Assembly: GCA_018823325.1 (NCBI GenBank)
Contig: JAHJIJ010000030.1
Coordinates: 186,001 to 250,000 of the forward strand
Length of the DNA: 64,000 nt
Direction: 5' to 3'
DNA from: Alphaproteobacteria bacterium
GTDB taxonomy: Bacteria > Pseudomonadota > Alphaproteobacteria > Sphingomonadales > Sphingomonadaceae
Under the pieces are notes generated by a model. It had not been told where the DNA came from and ran no database searches. It saw only the letters and a program-made list of their open reading frames with translations. The translations under genes and the position numbers were made by a program. Positions 50,192-58,383 of the stretch are shown here, piece by piece. The stretch's first letter is position 1. The number at the start of each line of letters is the position of its first letter.

Positions 50192-52837
50192 TCAGAAAGT
50201 GACGCTGAACGACGCTTCGAACGTCGTGCCGGGCTTGTACTGATTGTAGTAGACCCGGTTCGTGCCGTTATCCTGATATTCCTGATACTTAGTGCCCGTG
50301 ATGTTGCGGACCTCCAGCTTCAGTTCGCTCTCGATGCTGCCGAGCAGAATGCCCTGCCGCGCCACGAAATCGAGCGTGAAGCCCGGCTCTTCGACGATAT
50401 CCGGCTGACCCGAGAGGCCGCGACGGGTCACACGCTCGCTCGCATAGTTGATGAGCAGCGTCTGCTGAGACAGCCGTGACGTATCCTCCAGGCCGATCTG
50501 CAGGTTGAGCAGATGATCCGACTGACCGGTCAGCGGGGCGCCGTCCCGGAAGACGTTGGTCGCAGCCTGCGGCGGCACGCCGAAGATCTGCACCTGATCG
50601 CTCGCCGACACCTTCAGCTTGGATTTGGAATAGGTGTAGTTGAGGATCGTCACGAGCCGGTGATCCGGGGCCATGTCGCCCAGTGACCAGTATTTCTGCG
50701 TTTCGAACTCGGCGCCGTACAGATCGGCTTTCGGCGCGTTGGCGAAGCTGGTCGTGAAGCTATTGTCACCGACTGGCGAGATGTAGGTCTCGATCGGACG
50801 GTCGATCTTCTTGTAGAAACCCGCCAGCGACACACGCTGATCACGCGCGAAATACCATTCGTAGCGGACCTCGGCGTTGAACAGCTCGCTGTCTTCCAGC
50901 AGCGGATTGCCCTGGAATGACGTGTTGGATTCCGGATCGTAATAGGACTGAAAGATCAACTCGCGGAACTGCGGGCGCGCGATCGTCTTGGACGCATTGG
51001 CACGGACCTGCATGTCACCGAACGCGTAGGTCACCGTTGCCGTAGGCAGCCAGTATTCCTTCTTGAGCGCAGTCGAGGCATTGGAGTTGCTCGGGATCGT
51101 GAAGACCTGCACCGGGCGCACCGATTCATAGCCGCGCTCGTAGCGAACGCCGGCGTTGAGATCGAGCCCGTCCATCAGCGTCGCCTGGATCTGGCCATAA
51201 GCGCCGTGAACCTTCAGGCGTGCACGGAAGGCCGGATCCGTTTCGGTCGTCTCGAAGAGCTGATAGCCGAAATAGTCCGCCAGATTGCCGCTGAGCAGAT
51301 AATCGGGCCGCAGCAGGCCGATACCGGCCGGGAAATCGCCGGGTGCCTGAATGCGGAAATCACGCCGCTCGGAGGTACGGACAGTCTTCATATACGCGTA
51401 ACCCACTGTCGCACGGACAGTCGGCAGCAGCGGATAGGAAACGTCGATACCGCCCGACACCAAATCTTCGTTCAGATCGGAGAAGGTGAAGTTGGCCGTA
51501 CCGACCTGACCGCTCAGACGGTTGATGTAATATTCGCCCAGCGGGTCCACGTCAGTCGGCGTGTTCGTGCGGACATAGGTGAAGCCAAGCTCGAACGGCG
51601 CCTCACGCTGAGAATTGGCATAGCTGCCGCGCAGATCGACCTGCAGATCGCCGAAACGCAGTTCGCCGACGAGCTGGGTGTTGATCAGCTGACGCTCATA
51701 CCAGGCCGTATCCTGATTGAGGAAATCGAAATCTCCGGAAGCGGCAATCTGACCGCTGGAGAGCCGCGCCTGCTTGATCGTGTCGCGAATGTAGAGATTG
51801 GTCCAGCGCAGCTTCTGATCACCGAATTCGAGACCGAAGCCGAGCATGCCGTTGACGACGACCCGATTGTCCGTCGACACCGTCTGGAAATCGCGGCCGA
51901 GCTGCGCAAGATCGAGGCTGGCGGCCGACTGCTGCAGGATATCGCGGGTACGCCACTTGCTGCTCCAGCCGGCACTGGCGATGACGCCCAGCGTCGATCC
52001 GCCGAGATCCATGCTCGTGCCTGCGCTCAGCGACACGCTGCCGCTGGGCGGCATGTTGAAGTTGCGCTGGACGAGAGCGTTCTGCGGCGTGGCGATCTGG
52101 CCGATGATCGCGGCGCGATCCACGCCCACATCACTGATCTTGGCGCCGCTGGCGAAGAACTCGGCGAGCGCCGGCGGCGTGTTGCGCGTGCCATTGTCAA
52201 AGCCGGTCCAGTCCGTGTCGGAGCCATAATAGGTATAGCCAAGGCGACCGGTGGTCTCGCTGTTGAGGCCAATGCCGCCGGAAACGCTGACGAATGACTC
52301 GTACGGAATGGCACGGGTGGTGAGATTGATCACACCGCCGCCAAACTCACCGGGGAAGTTCGCGGAATAGCTCTTCTGCACCAGCGACGAGGCAACGAGG
52401 CTCGTGGGGAAAAGATCGAGCGGAATGACGCGCTTGAGCGGCTCCGGGCTGGGCAGTGGTGAGCCATTGAGCAGCGCGAGCGAATAGCGATCGCCAAGGC
52501 CACGCACATAGACATAGCCATTGCCGACCACGCTGAGGCCCGTCACGCGCCCCAGAGCGCCCGCAATGTCGCCCTCACCCGTGCGGGCGATGGCTTCAGC
52601 GGAGAGCAGAGAGACGACCGCTGGTGCAGCGCGCTCGACATTGCCACCCCGGCGTCCGGTAACGATGATATCGCCACCTCCAGGAATGGAAACCTCAGTG
52701 GCCTGCTCCGGAGCGTCAGCCGCCTCGGATGCGCCATCCATTGTCTGCGCGGCATCCATGTCCTGTGCCCAGGCAGCAGATGCAGTCAATGCGGTCGTCA
52801 CGAGCAACAGACCCGCGAACCGGAGCGGCGTCACCAT
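50192..52837 (-). CDS. TonB-dependent outer-membrane receptor
   Basis: The protein has 881 residues. A signal peptide (MVTPLRFAGLLLVTTALTAS, cut at AWAQ) is followed by a plug domain (GGGDIIVTGRR, YVYVRGLGDRYSLALLNG) and a long beta barrel ending in an aromatic residue (FEASFSVTF). It imports a ligand with energy from TonB-ExbBD. AAGGGGAA precedes the start at 52837. The gene for a lipoprotein with beta-helix features lies 80 bp upstream on the same strand, so the two may act as a receptor-lipoprotein pair. The ligand is unknown. Confidence 0.92.
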   Translation of the reverse strand: MVTPLRFAGLLLVTTALTASAAWAQDMDAAQTMDGASEAADAPEQATEVSIPGGGDIIVTGRRGGNVERAAPAVVSLLSAEAIARTGEGDIAGALGRVTGLSVVGNGYVYVRGLGDRYSLALLNGSPLPSPEPLKRVIPLDLFPTSLVASSLVQKSYSANFPGEFGGGVINLTTRAIPYESFVSVSGGIGLNSETTGRLGYTYYGSDTDWTGFDNGTRNTPPALAEFFASGAKISDVGVDRAAIIGQIATPQNALVQRNFNMPPSGSVSLSAGTSMDLGGSTLGVIASAGWSSKWRTRDILQQSAASLDLAQLGRDFQTVSTDNRVVVNGMLGFGLEFGDQKLRWTNLYIRDTIKQARLSSGQIAASGDFDFLNQDTAWYERQLINTQLVGELRFGDLQVDLRGSYANSQREAPFELGFTYVRTNTPTDVDPLGEYYINRLSGQVGTANFTFSDLNEDLVSGGIDVSYPLLPTVRATVGYAYMKTVRTSERRDFRIQAPGDFPAGIGLLRPDYLLSGNLADYFGYQLFETTETDPAFRARLKVHGAYGQIQATLMDGLDLNAGVRYERGYESVRPVQVFTIPSNSNASTALKKEYWLPTATVTYAFGDMQVRANASKTIARPQFRELIFQSYYDPESNTSFQGNPLLEDSELFNAEVRYEWYFARDQRVSLAGFYKKIDRPIETYISPVGDNSFTTSFANAPKADLYGAEFETQKYWSLGDMAPDHRLVTILNYTYSKSKLKVSASDQVQIFGVPPQAATNVFRDGAPLTGQSDHLLNLQIGLEDTSRLSQQTLLINYASERVTRRGLSGQPDIVEEPGFTLDFVARQGILLGSIESELKLEVRNITGTKYQEYQDNGTNRVYYNQYKPGTTFEASFSVTF

Positions 52838-52917
52838 CGATATTCCCCTTAAATCAATGTGGAATGAGGCGGGTGGGTGCACGACGCATCCACCCGCCTC
52901 CGTTGTCATGCGTTACT

Positions 52918-54528
52918 TCAGGTCGTGGGCAGCGACGTGCAGGAGCGGTCGCTGTTCGAACCATCGTCGAACGTCGCCGTCGCGGAGTTGCAGGTCCAAC
53001 CCTGATACCAGGTGTCGTTCGCATCCTTCACGGCGCCGATATAGTTGACAGCAGTGAAGAAGGAGCCGAGCGTGGTGGCATCAAACGTGGCAATGCCGTT
53101 CTCGGTCGCGCCGTTCACGAACACGGTCGCCAGCGACGGCGCGTAAGCCGCGTTGTTGTTGGAACCGGCTTCGAAGATCGCCTGCACCTGAGCAGCCGTC
53201 ACACTGTTCTTGCCAAAGAAGGATCCGGCCGCCGCGCACTGCATCTGCACCGACTGGAAAACCGGCGCGCCCGCTTCATCCGTGCCGGCATCGACCGTCG
53301 CGGAAGCCGTCTCGGGCTGGCTCAGACCGATGCAGGGGAAGTTGGGGCTGATGACAATGCTGTTGACCAGCGAATAGTCAGCGCCGCCACGGATATAGAC
53401 CGTCGCACCATTGCTGTTCGCGGTCGAACGACCGATGAACGTGGCGTTCGAGACCTTCGTATTCTGACGCGGCGTGTTTGCAATGAGCGCATTGTCGCTG
53501 TCCGCCTCGACGAACGAGTCGCCCGCACCCCCGCCTGCGCGGTGGATGCCGAGAACGAACTGGATGTTCGCCTTCACGCCCGTGTCCGTGTCGAGAATGT
53601 CGTCTTCCGCACCCGTGGAAACGAAGTGCTTCATGTTAACCACACCACCGAACGCTTCGACCGCGTCATCCGAGCTGTTGTGGCTGTGGATGTGATCAAT
53701 CGTCGTGCCGGAGCCGACGCCACCGAGCGTCAGCGACTGCAGTTCCGAGTTGGAACCAAGCACGAAGCCGGAATAACGGATCTGCACATAGCGCAGCGTG
53801 CCGCTGTTGTCGGTCGGGATCTCGCCGCCGAAATAGGCCGGGTCCGCCGCACCTTCGGTCTGGCGATAGCAATCGTTGCTGCCGGGCGTTGCACCACCGA
53901 CAGCGCAGTCCGTCGTCGGCGCACGGCCGAGCAGCACCACGCCGCCCCACTGGCTCGACGAGGAATCGGAGTTCGTGCCGAGCACGTTGTTGAGGCTGGT
54001 GAAGATGATCGGTTCAGCAGCCGTACCAACCGCATTGATGCGGTTGCCACGGTTGACCGCCAGCCAGGACACGCCAGTGCCGCCGTAAACGATGACGCCG
54101 GGCTCGATGGTCAGGGTCACGCCAGGCACGGTGCAGCCGGCCGGGACAAGGCTCTCGGACGGGCCACGGTCGCAACCGACGTCAACGCGACCGGGAAGCT
54201 GATAAAGCAGGCCGTCGATCTTGGGCAGCGTGACGCTCGCGGTGATGCGCGAGGGCAAGCTGCAGACGCGCCATTCACCCGTCGTGCCGGTGATCGTGCC
54301 AGCATTCACCAGCGGGTTGCCGGCGATCGCGGGGCAATTCGCAGCCGGTGTCACGCCGGCAGTCGGCGTGGGGGTCGGCGTCGGGGTCGGCGTCGGGGTC
54401 GGCGTGGGATTGATGATCACATCACCGCCAGTGCCGGGGGACGCAATGTCCTGTGCGCCGCAACCGGCGAGAAGCGGCAGGGCAACGCCCGCCAGCATGA
54501 AATTGATGGTCCGATTGATAGCTTTCAT
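52918..54528 (-). CDS. Large surface-type lipoprotein with a Thr-Pro linker and beta-helix-like body
   Basis: The protein has 536 residues. A lipoprotein signal ends in LLAGC (Cys22). A linker of Thr-Pro repeats follows (NPTPTPTPTPTPTPTPTAG), encoded by near-perfect 12-bp repeats. The body has the rhythm of right-handed beta-helix proteins (LTIEPGVIVYGGTGVSW, INAVGTAAEPIIFTSLNN, LRYVQIRYSG) and many cysteines that could pair. GGAGACG precedes the start. It is directly upstream of the TonB receptor and close to the gsp operon. I know the type as TonB-receptor-associated lipoproteins of unknown role. Confidence 0.75.
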   Translation of the reverse strand: MKAINRTINFMLAGVALPLLAGCGAQDIASPGTGGDVIINPTPTPTPTPTPTPTPTAGVTPAANCPAIAGNPLVNAGTITGTTGEWRVCSLPSRITASVTLPKIDGLLYQLPGRVDVGCDRGPSESLVPAGCTVPGVTLTIEPGVIVYGGTGVSWLAVNRGNRINAVGTAAEPIIFTSLNNVLGTNSDSSSSQWGGVVLLGRAPTTDCAVGGATPGSNDCYRQTEGAADPAYFGGEIPTDNSGTLRYVQIRYSGFVLGSNSELQSLTLGGVGSGTTIDHIHSHNSSDDAVEAFGGVVNMKHFVSTGAEDDILDTDTGVKANIQFVLGIHRAGGGAGDSFVEADSDNALIANTPRQNTKVSNATFIGRSTANSNGATVYIRGGADYSLVNSIVISPNFPCIGLSQPETASATVDAGTDEAGAPVFQSVQMQCAAAGSFFGKNSVTAAQVQAIFEAGSNNNAAYAPSLATVFVNGATENGIATFDATTLGSFFTAVNYIGAVKDANDTWYQGWTCNSATATFDDGSNSDRSCTSLPTT

Positions 54529-54817
54529 CGTCGTCTCCGCTGCCGGGTTGTTCCGGATTTTCGAGTGCAGGACGGCCAAACGGGAGTGCGACTCTATCAA
54601 GTCCCCCTTGCGCCCTCGGCGGGGCAGCTAGGGGATGAGTGTGACAGCGGGATGCAATCCGCATGTCATTTGGATTACGGAATCATGTCATTTTTGTTGC
54701 AATGCGGCCGTAAGCCACCGGAAACCCGCGATGGAAGCCAAAGCCGGGCCAAGGCGCCAAGGAAAGAAAAGAGGCCAGGCGAGTAGCCGCGCGCTCGGCG
54801 TGGATACCGGATGCACA
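54529..54817. other. Upstream region of the lipoprotein-receptor operon
   Basis: No gene is seen. ATGACAT occurs twice on the minus strand, 24 bp apart (54664-54670 and 54685-54691 in plus coordinates as TGTCAT), in a locally AT-richer stretch some 135-165 bp before the lipoprotein start. It is the likely promoter/operator area. Confidence 0.3.
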
Positions 54818-54857
54818 AAAAAGGGTGCGTGAGCCTGCCGACTCACGCACCCTTTTT
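54818..54857. terminator. Very strong bidirectional terminator
   Basis: AAAAAGGGTGCGTGAG and CTCACGCACCCTTTTT form a perfect 16-bp stem around an 8-nt loop (CCTGCCGA). On the minus strand it follows the small helical-repeat gene by 36 bp. Confidence 0.92.
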
Positions 54858-54893
54858 ACGTTCAAATGACCGGTGAAGGCCGTTGCTCAGTTC

Positions 54894-55250
54894 TCAGCGC
54901 TGATCGAGACGCGCCAGCAACGTGCGGGCAACGGCATGACTCGAATAGCTGGCACCATCTGCCAGTTCGAGCTGCTCGGCCGGGAGCGACTGGACACGCA
55001 TGAGCGCCTCGCGGGCCTCAGCCTTGCGCTGGGTGCGCGCATAAACAGTCGCGATATTGATGAGACGCGCCGGGTCGGCGGCATCAGTGCGGCTCGCGGG
55101 CTGCAGCACGCGCTCCGCTTCAGTCAGGTTACCGGAAGAAATCGCGCTGGCGGCATAGCTGCCGGTTGCCCCGCCGGTCTGTGCCAGCGCGACCGTGGAA
55201 CCCAGAGCCGCAATTGCGGCGCCTCCTGCGATCAAGACTTTGATAATCAT
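54894..55250 (-). CDS. Small secreted helical-repeat (TPR-like) protein
   Basis: A 118-residue protein with a signal peptide (MIIKVLIAGGAAIAALGSTV, cut at ALAQ). The mature part has helix pairs of TPR type (SAISSGNLTEAERVLQP, DPARLINIATVYARTQRKAE, AREALMRVQSLPAEQLELAD). AGAGGAAAAG gives a strong ribosome site. It is a periplasmic protein, perhaps an interaction module. It has its own terminator and so is not cotranscribed with the lipoprotein downstream. Confidence 0.78.
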   Translation of the reverse strand: MIIKVLIAGGAAIAALGSTVALAQTGGATGSYAASAISSGNLTEAERVLQPASRTDAADPARLINIATVYARTQRKAEAREALMRVQSLPAEQLELADGASYSSHAVARTLLARLDQR

Positions 55251-55574
55251 TTCTTTTCCTCTCCGAATTCAAAAACTCATGAGAGGAGTATTTCAGTTTT
55301 ATGACTCTCTGGCAATAATAGAAGAAAAATTTTTAGTGACGTATTTTCATTATGTTACTGCAATATTTCGGCCATTTTCGAACCATGCGACTGATCGTCA
55401 TAATTCTGTAAAAAATGCGATTCGCGCACGGGGAATCGCGCAGGCGCGATCCGCCAATGCGCATAACTGCGGTAATCAGGGGCGATATGACCGGGATAAG
55501 GTGGGGAGCTTCTGTTGCCCGGCGCTCCCCGTGCCGCTGGAATCCGATTCTGTTGCCCGGTTCGGTCCAACCGC
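55251..55574. other. Gene-free, partly AT-rich spacer
   Basis: 55261-55430 is clearly AT-rich compared with the rest of the window and probably holds the promoter of the helical-repeat gene. A hairpin GGGGAGC-N14-GCTCCCC (55503-55530) lies downstream of the tmRNA coding piece on the minus strand, without a T run; it might mark the 3' end or a processing site of the tmRNA precursor. No credible coding frame. Confidence 0.5.
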
Positions 55575-55885
55575 GTTCTGTTAGGGTAATGTCAGGCCGT
55601 GAGGCCCTCAATTACGCTGCAAGAGCAAGTGCTTCGTTATCGTTGGCACTTAAGTGTTTTGAGCCTTGAACGGGTTACTCAGCCCGGGCAAAAACAGCGT
55701 CTTTCAACACACGTCGATCCTAGTTCGGCCCCATCAGGAACGACCTTTCCCGAAAGGAAGGGCCACTTCTGGTGGAGCCGCCGGGTACCGCCCCCGGGTC
55801 CGCTGCGCCTATTACACGCCGCAGTTTATCGCCATAGCCGGACAAGCCGGCAAATCCCCATATAGGGATTAGATCGCCGATGAGA
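55575..55885 (-). ncRNA. ssrA: Transfer-messenger RNA (circularly permuted, two-piece)
   Basis: tmRNA frees stalled ribosomes and tags the nascent chain for proteolysis. On the minus strand the acceptor piece comes first, ending in CGGCTCC-A-CCA (CCA at 55772-55770). A 37-nt spacer follows, then the coding piece begins at 55732 with GGGGCCGAACTAGGATCGAC. GGGGCCG pairs with CGGCTCC to give a 7-bp acceptor stem (one G-U), and CCGGG-GGCGGTA-CCCGG is the T arm, whose loop lacks the usual TTC. The tag frame at 55647-55612 reads GCC AAC GAT AAC ... TAA = ANDNEALALAA, a standard ANDN...LAA tag. Permuted two-piece tmRNA is the alphaproteobacterial form. Outer ends are approximate. Confidence 0.95.
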
Positions 55886-55902
55886 AGCCTCCAGACACAA
55901 GC

Positions 55903-55945
55903 GACCCGGCGCAACCCTGATGGATCACGCCGGGTCCTTTGTTTC
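55903..55945. terminator. Terminator-like hairpin between the small lipoprotein gene and ssrA
   Basis: GACCCGGCG (55903-55911) pairs with CGCCGGGTC (55928-55936) around a 16-nt loop; the plus side continues CTTTGTTT. On the minus strand it lies 32 bp past the lipoprotein stop and just before the tmRNA acceptor piece, so it probably separates the two transcripts. Confidence 0.6.
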
Positions 55946-55967
55946 GAAAGCTCGAAAACCGGATGAC

Positions 55968-56237
55968 TCAGTTCGCGTCGTCGATCGCGTCGGCTTTCTC
56001 GTCGCCGGTATTACGCACGGCGTCAGCCTGCTCTTCGAGCTGATCGACGCGGTTTTCAGCCATATCTTCAGCAGCGCCATTCATGTTGTCGCTCGCCTGC
56101 TCAAGCTGGTCGGCCTGATTGTCGATCATGTCCGCCTGGTTGTCATAAGCGTCCTCGACGTTCTGCGCTTCCGGAGAATCGCAAGCGGCCAGTGTCAGGG
56201 CTACGCCTGCAGCGGCAAGGATCATCATGGGTTTCAC
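55968..56237 (-). CDS. Small acidic heptad-repeat lipoprotein
   Basis: An 89-residue protein. The start is GTG 56237, decided by AGGAGA seven bases upstream (two ATGs at 56228 and 56225 lack one). Signal ends LTLAAC (lipobox LAAC). The mature chain is acidic and helical with short repeats (YDNQADMIDNQADQLEQASD), like Lpp-type coiled-coil lipoproteins. It is probably anchored to a membrane and trimeric or dimeric. Function unknown. Confidence 0.75.
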   Translation of the reverse strand: MKPMMILAAAGVALTLAACDSPEAQNVEDAYDNQADMIDNQADQLEQASDNMNGAAEDMAENRVDQLEEQADAVRNTGDEKADAIDDAN

Positions 56238-56351
56238 GCGTTTGTCTCCTGTTAGGTCCCGCCATCTGTCACGAGACTGAAAACAAAACCCTCGGGACGA
56301 CAAAGGTTCCCGCTTCGACAAACAATCCACCGCGAGAGCCCAGCAGGAAAT

Positions 56352-56780
56352 TCAGGGGCGATTCTTCAGGACATCGCGGATTTCCGCGAGAAGCTCGACC
56401 TCGGAGGGGCCAGACGGCGCGGCCGCCTCCTCTTCTTTTTTCTTCGCGAGGAAGCGGTTTGCCTGCCGGACGATCAGGAAAATGACGAAGGCCAGAATGA
56501 CAAACTTGATGACCGCTGTGATGAACGAACCATAAGCGAAAACGGGCACGGCTGCGGCCTTCATCGCTTCCAGGGTCGGCTCGGTGCCCGGCGGAACATC
56601 GGCGAGCGGAATGAAGTAGTTGGAGAAATCCAGACCGCCGAGCAGAGCGCCGATCACCGGCATGATGAGATCGTCCGCCACCGAACTGACGATCGCGCCA
56701 AAGGCAGCGCCGATGATAACGCCCACGGCAAGATCGAGAACATTTCCTCGCGCAATGAATGTCTTGAATTCCGCAAACAT
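56352..56780 (-). CDS. mscL: Large-conductance mechanosensitive channel
   Basis: The protein has 142 residues and opens under membrane tension to release solutes in osmotic downshock. It begins [31 protein letters not shown], the N-terminal helix and TM1 of MscL; TM2 is [19 protein letters not shown], and the C-terminal helix ends [20 protein letters not shown] precedes the start. Length and order are standard. Confidence 0.96.
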   Translation of the reverse strand: MFAEFKTFIARGNVLDLAVGVIIGAAFGAIVSSVADDLIMPVIGALLGGLDFSNYFIPLADVPPGTEPTLEAMKAAAVPVFAYGSFITAVIKFVILAFVIFLIVRQANRFLAKKKEEEAAAPSGPSEVELLAEIRDVLKNRP

Positions 56781-56923
56781 GTCAGTCCTCCCTTGCCGCT
56801 TCGGGCGTCCCGTCCGATCCGGACGACGTCGCTCCAGAGCTAAACTCGTTGCGGGCGAGCAATCAACAACCTATTTAGCGTATCACTCAAGCGATACACC
56901 GCTCCACGAGGGGACGAACCGCC

Positions 56924-57541
56924 ATGGCCACGCTCACATCGCCGATCAAAATGCTGCGCGCACTGTTCTTGCTGGCCCTGCCGCTCGCGCTGGCAGCCTG
57001 CGGCATCAATTCCGTGCCGACAGCCGAAGAGAATGCGAAGGCCAAATGGGCCGACGTGCAGGCGTCCTATCAGCGACGCGCCGATCTCATTCCCAATCTC
57101 GTAGCCGTCGCAAGCAATTCCGCGCAGATCGAGCGCGAAACGCTGGAGGGCGTCATCAATGCCCGCGCCTCCGCGACGCAGGTGCAGCTCTCCGCCGACG
57201 ATCTCAGCGATCCGGCCCGCGTAGAAGCCTTCCAGGCGGCGCAGAACAATGTGTCCGGCGCCCTCTCCCGCCTGCTCGTCACCGTCGAGCGCTATCCGGA
57301 CCTCAAGAGTCAGGAGCGTTTCGCCGACCTGATGACGCAGCTCGAAGGCACGGAAAACCGGATCAACATCTCGATCCGCGATTATAACGCCGCCGTTCAG
57401 GACTATAACACCCGCATCCGCACGTTCCCCGAAATGATCGGCGCCAAGCTCATCCATGGCGCCAAGCCGCTTACGCCGTTCGAGGCGAAGGCCGGCGCCG
57501 ATGTGGCGCCCGATGTCGGCGCGATGTTCAACGGCAATTGA
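56924..57541 (+). CDS. LemA family lipoprotein
   Basis: The protein has 205 residues. A signal ends ALAAC (lipobox LAAC). The LemA signature is YQRRADLIPNLVAVASNSAQ, then ETLEGVINARA and ENRINISIRDYNAAVQDYNT. LemA proteins are helical and anchored at the inner or outer membrane; function is not settled. It leads a four-gene operon with two TPM-domain genes and a Nudix gene, overlapping the next by 4 bp. Confidence 0.92.
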   Translation: MATLTSPIKMLRALFLLALPLALAACGINSVPTAEENAKAKWADVQASYQRRADLIPNLVAVASNSAQIERETLEGVINARASATQVQLSADDLSDPARVEAFQAAQNNVSGALSRLLVTVERYPDLKSQERFADLMTQLEGTENRINISIRDYNAAVQDYNTRIRTFPEMIGAKLIHGAKPLTPFEAKAGADVAPDVGAMFNGN

Positions 57542-58383
57542 CCCGCGCCATAATCACCCGTGCGCCGGCGAGCGTGCCGGCGCTGCTCCGCGCGGCCTTG
57601 CTTCTGCTCGTGGCGCTTGTGCTCGTGCTGCGGCCAGATGCTGCTTTTGCCCAGAACTTCCCGGATCTGACCGGCCGGGTCGTGGACGGGGCCAACATCC
57701 TCGATCCCCAGACCGAGGCCGCGCTGACCCAGCAATCGGAGGCTCTGGAGCAGACGACGGGGCGCCAGCTAGTCGTGGCAACCGTGCCGAGCCTCGATGG
57801 CTATGAGATCAGCGACTATGGCTACCAGCTCGGCCGCGCCTGGGGCATCGGCGAGAAGGAAACTAACAGCGGCGTGCTGCTGCTGGTCGCACCGAACGAG
57901 AAGCGGCTGACCATCCAGGTCGGCTATGGTCTCGAACCCATCCTCACCGACGCGCTATCCGGCCGCATCATCCGTGACGTTATCACGCCGCGTTTCCGTG
58001 CCGGGGATTTTCCGGGCGGGATCAGCGCCGGGGTGAGCGAAATCGTCCGCATTCTCGAACTGCCACCCGAAGAGCAGCGCAAGCTCGCGGCAACGGCAGC
58101 CGAGCAAAGCAAGCGCCAGTCAAGTCAAGGCTTTGGCCCGCTGATCTTCTTTGCGATCTTCATCCTGTTTTTCGTCGTGCTCCCCATCTTCAGCCGGCTG
58201 CGCGGCGGTCGACGCTATCGCGGCGGCATCCATCCGATCGTCATCTGGGGCGCTGAGGCAGCCATTCGCGGCGCGCTCAACAGCCGCGATGGCGGCGGCT
58301 GGGGTGGCGGTGGCGGCGGGGGAGGCGGCTTCTCCGGGGGTGGCGGCGGCTTCGGTGGCGGCGGCGCGAGCGGAGGCTGGTAA
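57538..58383 (+). CDS. TPM-domain membrane protein (YgcG-type)
   Basis: The protein has 281 residues. The start is TTG 57538, overlapping the lemA stop. A signal/leader helix, a TPM domain (LTGRVVDGANILDPQTEAAL, QLVVATVPSLDGYEISDYGY, NSGVLLLVAPNEKRLTIQVG), one membrane helix (LIFFAIFILFFVVLPIF) and a C-terminal Gly-rich tail (GGGWGGGGGGGGGFSGGGGG) are the YgcG layout. LemA and TPM genes often travel together. TPM domains in plants help photosystem repair; the bacterial role is not established. Confidence 0.9.
   Translation: MTRAIITRAPASVPALLRAALLLLVALVLVLRPDAAFAQNFPDLTGRVVDGANILDPQTEAALTQQSEALEQTTGRQLVVATVPSLDGYEISDYGYQLGRAWGIGEKETNSGVLLLVAPNEKRLTIQVGYGLEPILTDALSGRIIRDVITPRFRAGDFPGGISAGVSEIVRILELPPEEQRKLAATAAEQSKRQSSQGFGPLIFFAIFILFFVVLPIFSRLRGGRRYRGGIHPIVIWGAEAAIRGALNSRDGGGWGGGGGGGGGFSGGGGGFGGGGASGGW

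Noticed and set aside
51206..52297. 363-codon plus-strand frame opposite the TonB receptor
   Set aside because: Shadow of the receptor gene; no motif, no ribosome site.
54641..54695. Pho box upstream of the lipoprotein
   Set aside because: The TGTCAT hexamers are 24 bp apart and not 11, and the orientation relative to the gene is wrong, so it is listed only as a weak lead.
52729..54786. 685-codon plus-strand frame opposite the lipoprotein gene
   Set aside because: Arg/Ala/Val-rich product without motifs; the minus-strand lipoprotein has signal peptide, lipobox and ribosome site.
55599..55872. Two plus-strand frames of 88 and 68 codons
   Set aside because: They lie over the minus-strand tmRNA, whose stem, CCA end and tag frame explain the sequence.
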